A stretch of DNA of 7,505 bases from DATNBT01 sp964579765. GTDB taxonomy: Bacteria > Acidobacteriota > Vicinamibacteria > Vicinamibacterales > CAVVIG01. The position numbers were made by a program, and so were the translations under genes. The first letter of the stretch is position 1; every line of letters begins with the position of its first letter. Under the pieces are notes generated by a model. The model saw nothing but the letters and a program-made list of their open reading frames with translations, had not been told where the DNA came from and searched no databases. The stretch is from positions 1-7,505 of the forward strand of contig CAZOIK010000184.1 in the NCBI GenBank assembly GCA_964579765.1. The letters run 5' to 3'. Positions 1-7,505 of the stretch are shown here, in pieces.

Positions 1-1119
1 CTCCACGTCGTCGGCGCCCGGCCCAACTTCATGAAGGCGGCACCGGTGATTGCCGCCTTCGCCGCGCACGGTGTGCGGCAGACGCTTGTGCACACCGGAC
101 AGCACTACGACGCGTCGATGTCCGACGTGTTTTTCGAGCAGCTCGGCATTCCCGCGCCGGACGTCAACCTGGCGGTCGGCTCGGCGTCGCACGCCGTGCA
201 GACAGCCGAGATCATGATCCGGTTCGAGCCGATCGTCGGCGACCGGCGGCCCGATCTGGTGCTCGTCTACGGCGACGTGAACTCGACCGTGGCTGCGGCA
301 TTGGTCTGTGCGAAGCTGGGTGTCCCGATCGGGCACGTCGAAGCCGGACTGCGATCGGGCGATCGATCGATGCCCGAGGAGGTCAATCGCATCGTAACCG
401 ATTCGCTCGCCGACCTGCTCTTCACGCCCTCGCCGGACGGCGACGCGAACCTGCGGCGCGAAGGCGTCGAGCCGCGCAAGATCTTTCAGGTCGGCAACGT
501 CATGATCGACACGCTCGTCCGTCTGCTGCCCGACGCGGCGCGCGTCGAGCGCGACGACGCGGTCGTGCGCGGCCCCTATGTGTTCGCCACGGTGCACCGC
601 CCGTCCAACGTGGACGACGCCGTCGCGCTGCGGCACCTGCTCTCCGCGCTCGACGCGCTGTCGCGCGACGTGCCGGTGGTGCTGCCGGTGCATCCGCGCA
701 CGCGCCAGCGGATCGCCGCGCTCGGCGAGCGGCCGCCGGGCGGCGTGCGGTTGATCGACCCGGTCGGCTATGTCGAATGCCTCGCGCTGCAGATGCGCGC
801 GGCGCTCGTCATCACCGACTCGGGCGGCATCCAGGAAGAGACGACGTACCTGCGCGTGCCGTGTCTGACGGTGCGCGAGACGACCGAGCGTCCGGTCACG
901 GTCACGGCCGGCACGAACACGCTCGTTGGGCGCGACATGATCCGTCTGCTCGACGAAGCGCGCGCGGCGCTCGCGGGTCACGCGAAGCAGGGACGCGCGC
1001 CCGCGCTCTGGGACGGCATGGCGGCGCATCGCGTTGTCGAGGTCACACTTGCGGCGTTTGCCGACGAGTCGCACATGCGCGCGTATCGTCTTCCTTTGGT
1101 CTGCCAACACAGTCCCTAA
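1..1119 (+). CDS. wecB: UDP-N-acetylglucosamine 2-epimerase (non-hydrolysing), 5' end outside window
   Basis: Interconverts UDP-GlcNAc and UDP-ManNAc in the cytoplasm, supplying ManNAc-type sugars for surface polysaccharides. The frame is open from base 1, where it reads VVGARPNFMKAAPV, the usual N-terminal nucleotide-binding stretch of the family, so the true start lies a few codons upstream; the in-frame ATG at 31 is internal. Family motifs are all present: GDVNS (Asp at 274-276), HVEAGLRS (Glu at 340-342), PEEVNR (376-381), the HRPSNV histidine at 595-597, and the C-terminal DSGGIQEE and RETTERPVT...GTNTLVG substrate-binding segments. These correspond to the acidic residues and histidine known to be needed in E. 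coli WecB. The length (at least 372 residues) is normal. The last about 12 residues look unrelated to the family and are probably a variable tail. A stop at 1117 is followed by 83 non-coding bases, so the next gene probably has its own promoter. Identification is secure; the polymer that uses the product is unknown. Confidence 0.96.
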   Translation, partial: LHVVGARPNFMKAAPVIAAFAAHGVRQTLVHTGQHYDASMSDVFFEQLGIPAPDVNLAVGSASHAVQTAEIMIRFEPIVGDRRPDLVLVYGDVNSTVAAALVCAKLGVPIGHVEAGLRSGDRSMPEEVNRIVTDSLADLLFTPSPDGDANLRREGVEPRKIFQVGNVMIDTLVRLLPDAARVERDDAVVRGPYVFATVHRPSNVDDAVALRHLLSALDALSRDVPVVLPVHPRTRQRIAALGERPPGGVRLIDPVGYVECLALQMRAALVITDSGGIQEETTYLRVPCLTVRETTERPVTVTAGTNTLVGRDMIRLLDEARAALAGHAKQGRAPALWDGMAAHRVVEVTLAAFADESHMRAYRLPLVCQHSP

Positions 1120-1173
1120 TCCACGCGCGCGCGATCTGTTCGTCGCGAATGCGCGTCTTCACGGCGCGTGTGC

Positions 1174-1195
1174 TGGCGACGTGATTGCACCACGG
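1174..1195 (+). promoter_or_regulatory. Sigma-54 (-24/-12) type promoter upstream of the GAF/GGDEF-like gene
   Basis: Reads TGGCGAC-N4-TTGCAC-C-ACGG. The GG and GC dinucleotides are exactly 10 bases apart, as RpoN promoters require; the -12 box TTGCA is perfect and the -24 box keeps TGGC but departs from consensus after that. An almost identical block lies at 3097-3118 in front of the sigma-54 activator gene. Taking C1188 as -12 puts transcription start near 1200-1201, only 2-3 bases before the ATG at 1203. Nothing resembling an activator site was proven; it would have to lie inside the end of wecB. Confidence 0.7.
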
Positions 1196-1210
1196 GGACC
1201 ACATGGTCCC
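1195..1210 (+). promoter_or_regulatory. Palindrome over the probable start codon
   Basis: GGGACC (1195-1200) and GGTCCC (1205-1210) are exact inverted repeats around ACAT, which contains most of the ATG at 1203. If transcribed in full, the hairpin would cover the GGGGA Shine-Dalgarno-like run (1194-1198) and the start codon, so it could restrain translation. If transcription starts at 1200, as the sigma-54 promoter predicts, the left arm is not in the mRNA and the site could only act as DNA, for example as an operator. Its function is inferred only. Confidence 0.35.
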
Positions 1211-3014
1211 GTCGGACGACACGTTCTGGAACCACGGATCCGATTCCAGCCTGCCGCTCGACGGCAGCGAGAGCGCTATTGCGGGCCGGCACTGGGCCTG
1301 GCTCGAACACATGCGGCAGCGATTCGGCCCCGCGATCGAAGTGCTCGATCGCGGCCTCCGGTGCGTGCTCGCGACCCCCTCGCGCGGGCACGCTGGCGCC
1401 GCGCTGCGCGCCATTCTGCAGGATGCGCGCGAGTCCGCGGCATGCCAGGTCGCGACGCTGGCGCTGCGCGCCGGCGTGAGACAGGCCGTCTCGACCGCCG
1501 GGCTGCGCATCCGGTTCCTGCCGCTGGTCGCCGACGGAGGCGCACGGGCGACGTGGAGCGGCGTGCTCGTCATCGCGGACTATCTTCCCGATCGGACAGG
1601 TGCGTCGGCCGACGCGCTGTCCGCGCTCGATCGCCGGCTTGACGACGTGCTCCACTGGCTGGGGCCGGCCGTGGAGGCGACGATCGCGTCGGCGCAAGAC
1701 GAGGCGGAGCGCAACAGCACGGCGAGGCGGCTCGAAGCGATGGTCGGCGCCGTCGGCGGACTCGAGCGCTTCGAGCACGAAGACGACGTGGTGCGGCAGA
1801 TGATGGAGGCGGCCGGCCTCTGGTACGGCCACGACGTCCGCGTGTACCGGCAGGAGGCGACGGGCGCGTTCGTGCTGGACGACTACCTGCCCGGGCTCGA
1901 TCTGCACCGCGCGCCCACGCGTCTCGCCGGATCGCTCGTCAGCGGTCACGACAGCGTCTTTCGCCTGGGTTCATCGGAAGTCGAAGCGCTCGGCTGGGAT
2001 CGCGCGCCTGGCGACACGTTGTTCGTGCCGATCGGCGCCGGAGAATCGACCGACTGGCTCATCGCGGTGTCTGGCGCCGCGGGCGAATCGGCGGGTCCGA
2101 CCCTCTCGTTTCTCCATCACATCGCGGGCATCGTGCTCGAGAACATCGAGTCGCGGCGCCGCGTCCGCCTCGAGCGCGTGCTGACGGAACTGCTGCGTCT
2201 CGGCGACGCCCCGGTCGAATCGGCCGGACGGCTCGGTCTGCAGGCGCTCGCGCACGAGATCGACGCGCATGCGATCGATCTGCAGGTCGCGGGCGAGCCC
2301 CACATCGACTCGCCACTACTGGTCGCGTGGCGCGATGCCGCATCCGTTGACGTCCCCGCGCCGGGCGGCAATGAGGCGTCGCCGACGATCGAGATCTCCG
2401 AGCGCGTCGGCGACGTCATCGTCGCACTCAGCATGAGCCGGCGCGGCCGCGCGTTCACCGCCGCGGCCTTACGGCTCGCCCGGATGGCGCTCGATCTCTA
2501 CGGCCTCTGGCTCTCGGGAGTGCTCGTCAGCCAGACGCCCATGCGCGCGACGGCCGACAGCGATCGCGCCGTCGATCTCGCCGGGCGCCTGCGCGGCCAC
2601 GTCGATGCCTCGGGCTGCCTCACGGTCGGCGGCGCAGTGGCGGTCATGCTGCCGGAGCCGCCGCACTCGACCGGCCCGGAGCTCGACGAGGTCATGCGTC
2701 TGCTCCAGGATCACGTGCGGTCGTCGGACGTCATCGGCGCCGTCGATCACGGCGCCGGCGTTTTGCTGCCCAACGCGACCGAGCGCGCAGCGGCGTCGCT
2801 CGTCACGCGGCTGCGCGACGCAGTGCGCGATCGCGGACTCGCGACGATGCACATCGGGATGACGACGTTCGGCCCGTTCAGCGCGGCGCCCGAGGCGCTG
2901 CTGACGCGCGCGTCGGCGCACGCGCTCGGCGGCGATTCCCCGCCGCCGTCGAACGGCACCGACAAAAGTCCGCCAATGCCGTACATAAGTTTCAGGAGTC
3001 CTGCGGAACCTTGA
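1203..3014 (+). CDS. GAF-like and degenerate GGDEF-like signalling protein
   Basis: A 603-residue soluble protein with no signal peptide or membrane segment, so cytoplasmic. Residues about 190-315 look like a GAF sensor domain, ending in the typical helix HHIAGIVLENIESRRR, and lead into a helical linker (about 316-340) and a second, more divergent region to about 440. Residues about 472-575 resemble the second half of a GGDEF domain: RSSDVIGAVDHGAGVLLPN keeps the RxxDxxx(R)x and LLPN frame, but the catalytic GGDEF has become DHGAG (515-519), so cyclic-di-GMP synthesis is not expected. The tail from about 580 is Pro/Ser-rich and probably disordered. The start is uncertain: ATG 1203 has a weak GGGGA run before it; an in-frame TTG at 1185 would add six residues but lies inside the promoter; ATG 1311 is a later option. 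It lies directly before a sigma-54 activator that has no sensor of its own, so it may be its sensory partner. No specific name can be given; domain calls rest on visual pattern and are moderate. Confidence 0.8.
   Translation: MVPSDDTFWNHGSDSSLPLDGSESAIAGRHWAWLEHMRQRFGPAIEVLDRGLRCVLATPSRGHAGAALRAILQDARESAACQVATLALRAGVRQAVSTAGLRIRFLPLVADGGARATWSGVLVIADYLPDRTGASADALSALDRRLDDVLHWLGPAVEATIASAQDEAERNSTARRLEAMVGAVGGLERFEHEDDVVRQMMEAAGLWYGHDVRVYRQEATGAFVLDDYLPGLDLHRAPTRLAGSLVSGHDSVFRLGSSEVEALGWDRAPGDTLFVPIGAGESTDWLIAVSGAAGESAGPTLSFLHHIAGIVLENIESRRRVRLERVLTELLRLGDAPVESAGRLGLQALAHEIDAHAIDLQVAGEPHIDSPLLVAWRDAASVDVPAPGGNEASPTIEISERVGDVIVALSMSRRGRAFTAAALRLARMALDLYGLWLSGVLVSQTPMRATADSDRAVDLAGRLRGHVDASGCLTVGGAVAVMLPEPPHSTGPELDEVMRLLQDHVRSSDVIGAVDHGAGVLLPNATERAAASLVTRLRDAVRDRGLATMHIGMTTFGPFSAAPEALLTRASAHALGGDSPPPSNGTDKSPPMPYISFRSPAEP
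2993..3003 (+). repeat. Short palindrome CAGGAGTCCTG
   Basis: A perfect odd-length palindrome (CAGGA-G-TCCTG) within the last codons of the GAF/GGDEF-like gene. It is centred about 125 bases before the predicted transcription start of the sigma-54 activator gene, the distance range at which enhancer-binding activators usually sit. It is short enough to be chance. Confidence 0.25.
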
Positions 3015-3031
3015 CTTCGTGCGCCGCCCGC

Positions 3032-3055
3032 GCCGCCGCGGCGGCCGCAAGCCGC
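3032..3055 (+). repeat. GC-rich inverted repeat in the intergenic region
   Basis: GCCGCCGCGGCGGC (3032-3045) is a perfect 14-base palindrome, and its right half can instead pair as GCGGC-(CGCAA)-GCCGC (3041-3055) to form a five-pair hairpin. There is no T-run after it, so it is not a standard intrinsic terminator, though it could slow transcription leaving the upstream gene. Such repeats are easy to get by chance at this base composition. Confidence 0.3.
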
Positions 3056-3096
3056 GCGAATCGAGGCGTTTCGGCGACACACGATCGTCACGCTGG

Positions 3097-3118
3097 TGGC
3101 GACTTCCTTGCACTACGG
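3097..3118 (+). promoter_or_regulatory. Sigma-54 (-24/-12) type promoter upstream of the activator/export operon
   Basis: Reads TGGCGAC-N4-TTGCAC-T-ACGG with GG-N10-GC spacing, matching the element at 1174-1195 at every position except the N4 spacer and one C/T. C3111 as -12 predicts a transcript starting near 3123, giving a leader of about 19 bases that contains the strong ribosome binding site at 3126-3133. That geometry supports a working promoter driving the activator and, through tight spacing, the export genes downstream. Confidence 0.75.
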
Positions 3119-3125
3119 CTCGGCT

Positions 3126-3133
3126 GGAGGGGG
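3126..3133 (+). promoter_or_regulatory. Ribosome binding site that fixes the activator start at GTG 3142
   Basis: GGAGGGGG lies eight bases before GTG 3142. This decides against the longer in-frame start at GTG 3019, whose extra 41 residues are Arg-rich, cover the promoter and look like translated non-coding DNA. Confidence 0.75.
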
Positions 3134-3141
3134 TCACAGTC

Positions 3142-4241
<1,100 letters not shown>

Positions 4242-4245
<4 letters not shown>

Positions 4246-4883
4246 GGACACAACCAGCGCGTGGATCGGTGCGGCGGAGGGCGTGCGCGAGCGGACTCTG
4301 CGCGCTTGCGCTCGCGCTGTCGGCGGCGTCGGCGGGCGCCCAGGCCGGCGGGGGCACGACGACCGCGGCGGCGGCAACGGTGACGGCGGCCGCCGACTCC
4401 GCCGAGTACGTCATCGGCCCAGACGACGTGCTCGGCATCGTGTTCTGGCGCGACAAAGACCTGTCGGCGGACGCCGTGGTGCGGCCGGACGGCAAGATCT
4501 CGCTGCCGCTGCTGAACGACGTCCAGGCCGCCGGACTCACGCCGTCGCGCCTGCGCGCGCAGATCACCGAGGCCGCGCGGCGCTTCGTGGACGACCCGAA
4601 CGTCACCGTCGTCGTGCGCCAGATCAACAGCCGCAAGGTGTTCGTGACGGGCGAGATCGTGCGGCCCGGGTCCTATCCGCTGGCGGGCCGGACGACGGTG
4701 CTGCAGATGATCGCGATTGCGGGCGGCCTGAAGGAATACGCCGACGCCAAGAACATCATGGTGATGCGCGTCGAGAACAACCGCACTGTCAACTACCCGT
4801 TCAACTACCACGACGTCTCGAAGGGACGAGGCCTGAGGCAGAACCTCGAGCTGAGGCCCGGCGACACGATCGTCGTGCCCTAG
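4242..4883 (+). CDS. Polysaccharide export protein (OPX / Wza-like), short form
   Basis: A 213-residue periplasmic export protein that forms the ring through which capsule or exopolysaccharide passes towards the outer membrane. An Arg-rich start is followed by a hydrophobic stretch (19-33) and an AGAQA signal-peptidase I site near residue 35; there is no lipobox cysteine, so unlike E. coli Wza it is not an obvious lipoprotein. The poly-export domain spans about 52-128 (YVIGPDDVLGIVFWRD, VRPDGKISLPLL, DDPNVTVVV), then one SLBB domain (131-180, KVFVTGEIVRPGSYPL, LQMIAIAGGL). It ends at LRPGDTIVVP with no further SLBB domain and no C-terminal amphipathic helix, far shorter than Wza (about 380). 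The outer-membrane crossing must therefore come from a partner, and the gene nine bases downstream encodes a beta-barrel. Family call is firm; the specific polymer is unknown. Confidence 0.93.
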
Positions 4884-4892
4884 GGACACGCG

Positions 4893-6221
4893 ATGCGCCC
4901 AGCCGCTCCGCTCGTGGTCTGCGTGTGCGCGTCGGCGCTCAGCCTGGTGCCGTCATCCGCCCGCGCGCAGCTCTTCCCGATCGAGGGCCGCGTGCCGTCG
5001 CTGTTCGCCTCGGGCGGCGACGGCGGCCGCCAGCGCCTCGACATGACCGTCTCGACCCAGGCGGTGAGCGAGAACGACTTGATCCTGCCGGATCTGCAGA
5101 GCGGCTTCGGCCTGTCGCCGGTGCCGAGCAACACGTTCGAGTCGGTCGGCGTGGACCTGTCGTACGTCCGCACGTTCCGCGAATCGAAGTTCGGCGTCAC
5201 CGGACGGACGGTCCTGCAGTCGTTTCCCACCGTCGGCAGCGCCTTGAGCGTGCAGCGCGCCGTGTCGGTGGCGTACGACCTGCAGCACCGCGGGACGCAC
5301 CTTTCGATGCAGCAGAGCGTGAACCGGTTTCCGCTGTTCTCGCCCGACACGGCGCCCGGCGTGTTCGGCGGCGACGTCGGCGCGACGGCGGTGGCGCTCG
5401 CGCCGGCGCCAGTGCAGAACGAGGCCGTGGCGTCGATTTCGGCGCTCGACGCGACGACGAACGTGAGCCTGTCGCAGTCGCTCGGCCGGCGTGTCACGCT
5501 GACGTCGATCGGCGTCGTGTCGTACACCACGCTCGGAGACAGCGCGGCCAGCATGCGGATGTACGACGCGTCGGCCAACCTCACGTTCCAGCTGACAAGG
5601 GACGTCGGGCTCGTCGCCGGCTACGGCGTGCAGCAGGGCTCGTATCGATTCGCGACCGTGCCGGTGCCCTCGCTGTTCAACCTGCAGAACGTCAACCTCG
5701 GCCTCGCGTATCAGCACGCGCTGTCGTTCAGCCGGCGCACGTCGATTGGCTTCTCGTCCGGCCCGATGCTGATTCGCGATCCGCGCAACGACGTCACGCA
5801 GTACGTCATGGGCGGCGAGGCGCACCTGACGCATCAAATCGGCCGGACGTGGCAGGCGACGGCCTCGTTCAACCGCAGCGTGACGTTCCTCGAAGGCTTT
5901 CTGTCGCCGTTTCTCGGCGACGCCGGCACGGCGACCCTCGGCGGGCAGCTGTCTCGCCGCGTGACGCTGTCGATGATCGGCAGCGCCTGGTTCGGCCGCG
6001 ACGTGAGCGGCGGACCGGCGTCGGCGAACTGGAATCAGTCGGCGGTCGGCGGCGTGCAGACGCGGATCGCGTTGTCGCGCACCATGGCGTTCACCACCGA
6101 CGCCCGCTACACGCGGTACCGGTTCGCGACGCTGCCGGCGTTCGTCACGGCCGTGCCGCTCTGGATCGACCAGCCCAGCGTTCGCGTCGGCTTCGACCTG
6201 TGGCTGCCGCTGTTCCACTAG
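4893..6221 (+). CDS. Outer-membrane beta-barrel protein of the export locus
   Basis: A 442-residue protein with a clear signal peptide (1-25, cleavage at ARA before QLFP). The mature part is rich in alternating polar/hydrophobic stretches such as FGVTGRTVLQSF, RVTLTSIGVVSYTT and ARYTRYRF, with Gly, Ser, Thr and aromatic residues and no long hydrophobic helix. It ends in VGFDLWLPLFH, close to the aromatic C-terminal signature read by the BAM machinery. These features support an outer-membrane barrel of many strands; I could not count strands reliably or name a family. The start has a weak GGGA run six bases before the ATG and lies nine bases after the OPX stop, so the two are co-translated or nearly so. 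By analogy with Myxococcus xanthus, where short OPX proteins work with porin-like barrels (WzpX, WzpS, WzpB), it may be the exit pore for the polymer. A general porin or an unrelated surface protein is the alternative. Confidence 0.85.
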   Translation: MRPAAPLVVCVCASALSLVPSSARAQLFPIEGRVPSLFASGGDGGRQRLDMTVSTQAVSENDLILPDLQSGFGLSPVPSNTFESVGVDLSYVRTFRESKFGVTGRTVLQSFPTVGSALSVQRAVSVAYDLQHRGTHLSMQQSVNRFPLFSPDTAPGVFGGDVGATAVALAPAPVQNEAVASISALDATTNVSLSQSLGRRVTLTSIGVVSYTTLGDSAASMRMYDASANLTFQLTRDVGLVAGYGVQQGSYRFATVPVPSLFNLQNVNLGLAYQHALSFSRRTSIGFSSGPMLIRDPRNDVTQYVMGGEAHLTHQIGRTWQATASFNRSVTFLEGFLSPFLGDAGTATLGGQLSRRVTLSMIGSAWFGRDVSGGPASANWNQSAVGGVQTRIALSRTMAFTTDARYTRYRFATLPAFVTAVPLWIDQPSVRVGFDLWLPLFH

Positions 6222-6232
6222 GCCTCTCGCAT

Positions 6233-6237
6233 AGGAG
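6233..6237 (+). promoter_or_regulatory. Ribosome binding site for the chain-length gene
   Basis: AGGAG ends five bases before GTG 6243 in the 21-base gap after the barrel gene. It supports the GTG start, which yields the expected short cytoplasmic N-terminus and first membrane helix. Confidence 0.75.
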
Positions 6238-6242
6238 CTGTT

Positions 6243-7505
6243 GTGATTCCTGGCAAGCGCTACACCCCGTCCGACATCCTGCGCATCGCGCGTCATCGCC
6301 TGTGGCTCGTCCTCGCCGCGACGATTGCGGTCGGCGTGCCCACGGTCGTGGCGACACGCTTTCTGCACGACGAATTTCGATCGGAGACGCTGATCCTGAT
6401 CGTGCCGCAGCGCGTGCCCGAGAGCTACGTCAAGTCCACGGTGACGGCGCGGATCGAAGACCGCCTGCCCTCGATCAGCCAGCAGATCCTGAGCCGAACC
6501 AGGCTCGAGCAGATCATCCAGGACTTCGATCTGTATCCACGCGAGCGGCAGACCTCGATCATGGAGGACGTCGTCGCGCACATGCGGCGCGACATCGACG
6601 TGGACATCGTCAAGGGCGACGCGTTCCGGGTGTCGTACACGGGGGCTGAGCCGCAGACGGTGATGCAGGTGACCCAGCGTCTGGCGTCGCTCTTCATCGA
6701 CGAGAACCTGCGCGATCGCGAGATCATGGCCGAAGACTCGTACCGCTTCATCGACTCGCAGCTCGACGACGCGCGGCGGCAGCTCGAGGAGCACGAGAAG
6801 CGCCTCGAGGAATACCGCCTGAAGTACGCGGGTCAGCTCCCCTCGCAGCTCGACTCGAACCTGCGCGTCATTCAGAGCGCCCAGATGCAGATGCAGGCGC
6901 TCAACGAGGCGAAGGGCAGGAGCATGGATCGCCGCCTGCTCGTCGAGCGGACGATCGCGGATCTCAACACGCTCCCTCCGGGCACCGCGCCCGAGGGAAC
7001 AGGCGCGGTTGCGCCGGTGACCACGGCGGCGCAGCAGCTCGAGGCCGCGCAGGACGCGCTGCGCGACATGGAACTCCGCCTCACGCCGGAGCATCCCGAC
7101 ATCATCCGCGCGAAGAAGGTCACCGCGACGCTTGCGGCGCAGGCCGACGCGGAGCGCCGTCGCGCCACGGCGTCGCCAAGCGAACCGGCGGTCCGCTTGA
7201 GCCCGGCCGAACTCGCGCGCCAGAGCAGGTTGAAAGAGGCGCGAGCCGAGCTGGACAACATCGACCGGCAGGACAAACGGCGCGACGCCGACGAGCAGCA
7301 GCTGCGGCAGCAAATCGCGGAGTACCAGTCGCGCGTGGACGCCGCGCCGAAGCGCGAATCGGAGCTGATCGAGCTCACGCGCGACTACGACACGCTGCAG
7401 AAAACCTACGTCAGCCTGCTCGCGAAGCAGGAAGACTCGAAGATCGCGGCCAATCTCGAGCGGCGCCAGATCGGCGAGCAGTTCAAGATCCTCGACCCGG
7501 CGCAG
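6243..7505 (+). CDS. Wzz/GumC-type polysaccharide chain-length protein, 3' end outside window
   Basis: An inner-membrane protein with a large periplasmic coiled-coil part that helps set polymer length and connects synthesis to the OPX export channel. The visible 421 residues contain a short cytoplasmic start, a membrane helix (20-38), the Wzz-type domain, two long coiled-coil stretches (about 162-240 and 262-368) with an LTPEHPDI motif (280-287), and a GNVR-type segment from about 369 (PKRESELIELTRDYDTL, then RRQIGEQFKILDPA). The stretch VPESYVKSTVTARIEDRL and QQILSRTRLEQII resembles the chain-length proteins of exosortase/PEP-CTERM loci, but nothing else here proves such a locus. A second membrane helix and any fused tyrosine kinase domain would lie beyond the window, so a Wzc-like kinase fusion cannot be excluded. 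The start is GTG 6243 with an AGGAG site, 21 bases after the barrel gene. Confidence 0.93.
   Translation, partial: MIPGKRYTPSDILRIARHRLWLVLAATIAVGVPTVVATRFLHDEFRSETLILIVPQRVPESYVKSTVTARIEDRLPSISQQILSRTRLEQIIQDFDLYPRERQTSIMEDVVAHMRRDIDVDIVKGDAFRVSYTGAEPQTVMQVTQRLASLFIDENLRDREIMAEDSYRFIDSQLDDARRQLEEHEKRLEEYRLKYAGQLPSQLDSNLRVIQSAQMQMQALNEAKGRSMDRRLLVERTIADLNTLPPGTAPEGTGAVAPVTTAAQQLEAAQDALRDMELRLTPEHPDIIRAKKVTATLAAQADAERRRATASPSEPAVRLSPAELARQSRLKEARAELDNIDRQDKRRDADEQQLRQQIAEYQSRVDAAPKRESELIELTRDYDTLQKTYVSLLAKQEDSKIAANLERRQIGEQFKILDPAQ

Noticed and set aside
1085..1116. Possible frameshift at the wecB end, where the tail departs from the family
   Set aside because: The conserved domain is complete before this point and length is normal; a variable tail explains it.
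1130..1147. Possible terminator after wecB (CGCGA with TCGCG)
   Set aside because: Only a five-pair stem with an eight-base loop and no T-run; too weak to call.
1034..1949. Overlapping frames on both strands around the wecB end and the following gene
   Set aside because: They are Arg-rich, lack ribosome binding sites and motifs, and conflict with the two supported genes.
3019..3141. Longer start for the sigma-54 activator at GTG 3019
   Set aside because: The extra residues include the sigma-54 promoter and ribosome binding site, and look like translated intergenic sequence.
4283..6649. Long plus-strand open frame (788 codons) running through three genes
   Set aside because: It is out of frame with the OPX, barrel and chain-length genes and reads as Arg/Ala/Gly-rich sequence without motifs.
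4953..7313. Long minus-strand open frame (786 codons)
   Set aside because: It lies opposite the barrel and chain-length genes, which have signal peptide, membrane helix and family motifs. Its translation is Arg/His/Val-rich low-complexity sequence typical of the antisense of high-GC genes.

Overview
The window is high-GC DNA, densely coded on the + strand, carrying part of a cell-envelope or exopolysaccharide export locus from a Gram-negative bacterium. An outer-membrane beta-barrel, a periplasmic polysaccharide-export (OPX) protein and a chain-length (Wzz/GNVR) protein show that the organism has an outer membrane. The very GC-rich codon use and the unusual C-terminus of the sigma-54 activator remind me of soil Acidobacteriota (Vicinamibacteria-like). 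That placement is inference from memory of similar proteins, not from a search.

Layout, left to right. (1) 1-1119: the wecB-type UDP-GlcNAc 2-epimerase, missing only its first few codons. (2) 1120-1202: a short intergenic stretch with a sigma-54-type promoter and a small palindrome over the probable start codon. (3) 1203-3014: a cytoplasmic signalling protein with a GAF-like region and a GGDEF-like C-terminal region whose catalytic motif is lost. (4) 3015-3141: an intergenic stretch with a GC-rich inverted repeat and a second sigma-54-type promoter almost identical to the first. (5) 3142-4245: a sigma-54-dependent activator with no receiver domain. (6) 4242-4883: a short OPX protein, start overlapping the previous stop. 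(7) 4893-6221: an outer-membrane beta-barrel protein. (8) 6243-7505: a Wzz/GumC-like chain-length protein, cut off by the window end.

How it may work together. WecB would supply UDP-ManNAc as a sugar precursor. The chain-length protein (inner membrane and periplasm), the OPX protein (periplasm) and the beta-barrel (outer membrane) would form a Wzx/Wzy-type export path. The OPX protein ends just after one SLBB domain and lacks the outer-membrane helix of E. coli Wza, so the barrel next to it is a natural candidate for the exit pore. The sigma-54 activator is the first gene of the export operon, and both it and the GAF/GGDEF-like gene sit behind the paired sigma-54-type promoters. The most interesting idea from this window is a small self-contained regulatory circuit: a non-catalytic GGDEF-like sensor and a receiver-less sigma-54 activator, both under matching sigma-54 promoters and controlling export genes. 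The promoters and domains are seen in the sequence; the circuit is inferred.

No tRNA, rRNA, CRISPR array, insertion sequence or convincing intrinsic terminator was seen.
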